Virus record (IMG/VR): IMGVR_UViG_3300022413_000051
Coordinates: 1-20,964 of that record
Strand: one strand, 5' to 3'
DNA: 20,964 bases
Source: a virus
The notes beneath the pieces were generated by a model that had not been told where the DNA came from, ran no database searches, and saw only the letters and a program-made list of their open reading frames with translations. Below are positions 20,503 through 20,964 of the stretch, piece by piece (positions within the stretch are counted from its first letter, which is position 1; every line of letters begins with the position of its first letter). The translations under genes and the position numbers were made by a program.

Positions 20503-20964
20503 CGTGTATCGCGGGCTTTGTCGAAGATGGATCGGTCTGGATTGGGGCCGATAGCGCCGGCGTGTCAGCCGGTGATTATGGCCTCATCGTGCGGTCGGAC
20601 GCGAAGCTCTTTCGAAACGGTCCAATGCTGTTCGGTTTCACCACCTCGTTTCGGATGGGGCAGTTACTCCGGCACGCGCTCGTGGTTCCGGAGCAACTGC
20701 AGAGCGTCTCCGTTGACAAATACATGGCCACGACGTTTGTTTCGGCGGTGCGCGCGTGTCTATCCGATCACGGGTGGTCCGAGAGGCGCAACGATCGAGA
20801 GGTCGGGGGCGACTTCCTCGTCGGGTACCGTGGACGGCTGTTTCATGTGTGCTCGGACTATCAGGTCGGCGAGGCCGCGGGCGGCATCGATTCCGCGGGG
20901 TGCGGCGATCACATTGCCCGCGGCGCCCTCTACGCCTCGACGCTCAAGGGGCGCGATCATATAC
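20499..20964 (+). CDS. Proteasome/HslV-like Ntn hydrolase, N-terminal 155 residues (cut by window edge)
   Basis: ATG 20499 overlaps the previous stop (ATGA), and the frame is open to the window end. The protein starts MTCIAGFVEDG, VWIGADSAGV, and continues SDAKLFRNGPMLFGFTTSFR. With Met removed, Thr1 would be the N-terminal nucleophile, Asp17 falls exactly where Asp17 of HslV and proteasome beta subunits lies, and Lys35 in DAKLF matches the usual Lys33 region. SAGCGDHIARGALYAS resembles the late GSG...A.GAL segment of the fold. There is no propeptide. The partner ATPase is not visible. The role is probably protein or peptide cleavage, but activity as a self-standing hydrolase is unproven. Confidence 0.8.
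   Translation, partial: MTCIAGFVEDGSVWIGADSAGVSAGDYGLIVRSDAKLFRNGPMLFGFTTSFRMGQLLRHALVVPEQLQSVSVDKYMATTFVSAVRACLSDHGWSERRNDREVGGDFLVGYRGRLFHVCSDYQVGEAAGGIDSAGCGDHIARGALYASTLKGRDHI

Overview
This is a GC-rich (roughly two thirds G+C by eye) stretch of a tailed double-stranded DNA phage or prophage. Every gene I can support reads left to right. The order terminase - head-tail joiner - portal - protease/capsid - decoration - head-tail adaptor - tail terminator - minor tail Z - tail tube - tail chaperone with frameshift - tape measure - tail tip is the lambda-type siphovirus late module. Many genes overlap by 1-4 bases (ATGA, GTGA or TGATG), so the module is probably translated in a coupled way. 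The 762-residue tape measure suggests a long tail (about 0.11 micrometre at 0.15 nm per residue). The host cannot be named. Two promoter-like sites sit so close to start codons that leaderless transcripts are possible.

Layout. 1-364: end of an unrecognised gene whose last residues seem to lie in another frame. 390-899: an array of GGCNN pentanucleotides marked by a recurring GGCGGTC word, just upstream of the terminase gene. 941-5792: large terminase, a small cysteine-containing protein, a cytosine-methyltransferase-like protein with an apparent frame disruption, a gpW-like joiner, a 50-residue membrane protein, the portal, and an NrdR-like zinc-ribbon protein. 5814-8308: promoter candidate, fused prohead protease/major capsid protein, and decoration protein. 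8333-11226: head-tail adaptor, tail terminator, gpZ-like protein, tail tube, a doubtful small gene, and a gpG/gpGT chaperone pair. 11223-17199: tape measure, a 1005-residue tail-tip protein carrying a LamG-like domain, and a fibre-like protein. 17211-17713: two small membrane proteins that could belong to lysis.

17717-18254 is a control region: a zinc-ribbon gene interrupted by TGA exactly at a CxxC cysteine, a promoter with direct repeats, a small helix-turn-helix regulator, and a strong hairpin. 18277-20964 looks like an early or metabolic module: a cysteine-containing protein, an unrecognised 333-residue protein, a small lipoprotein, a Dam-like N6-adenine methyltransferase, and the start of a proteasome/HslV-like Ntn hydrolase that runs off the window.

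The most unusual items are the pentanucleotide array, the TGA-interrupted zinc ribbon with a SECIS-like hairpin, the phage-borne Ntn hydrolase, and the LamG domain in the tail-tip protein. I recognise no tRNA, rRNA, CRISPR array, insertion sequence, integrase, endolysin or small terminase.
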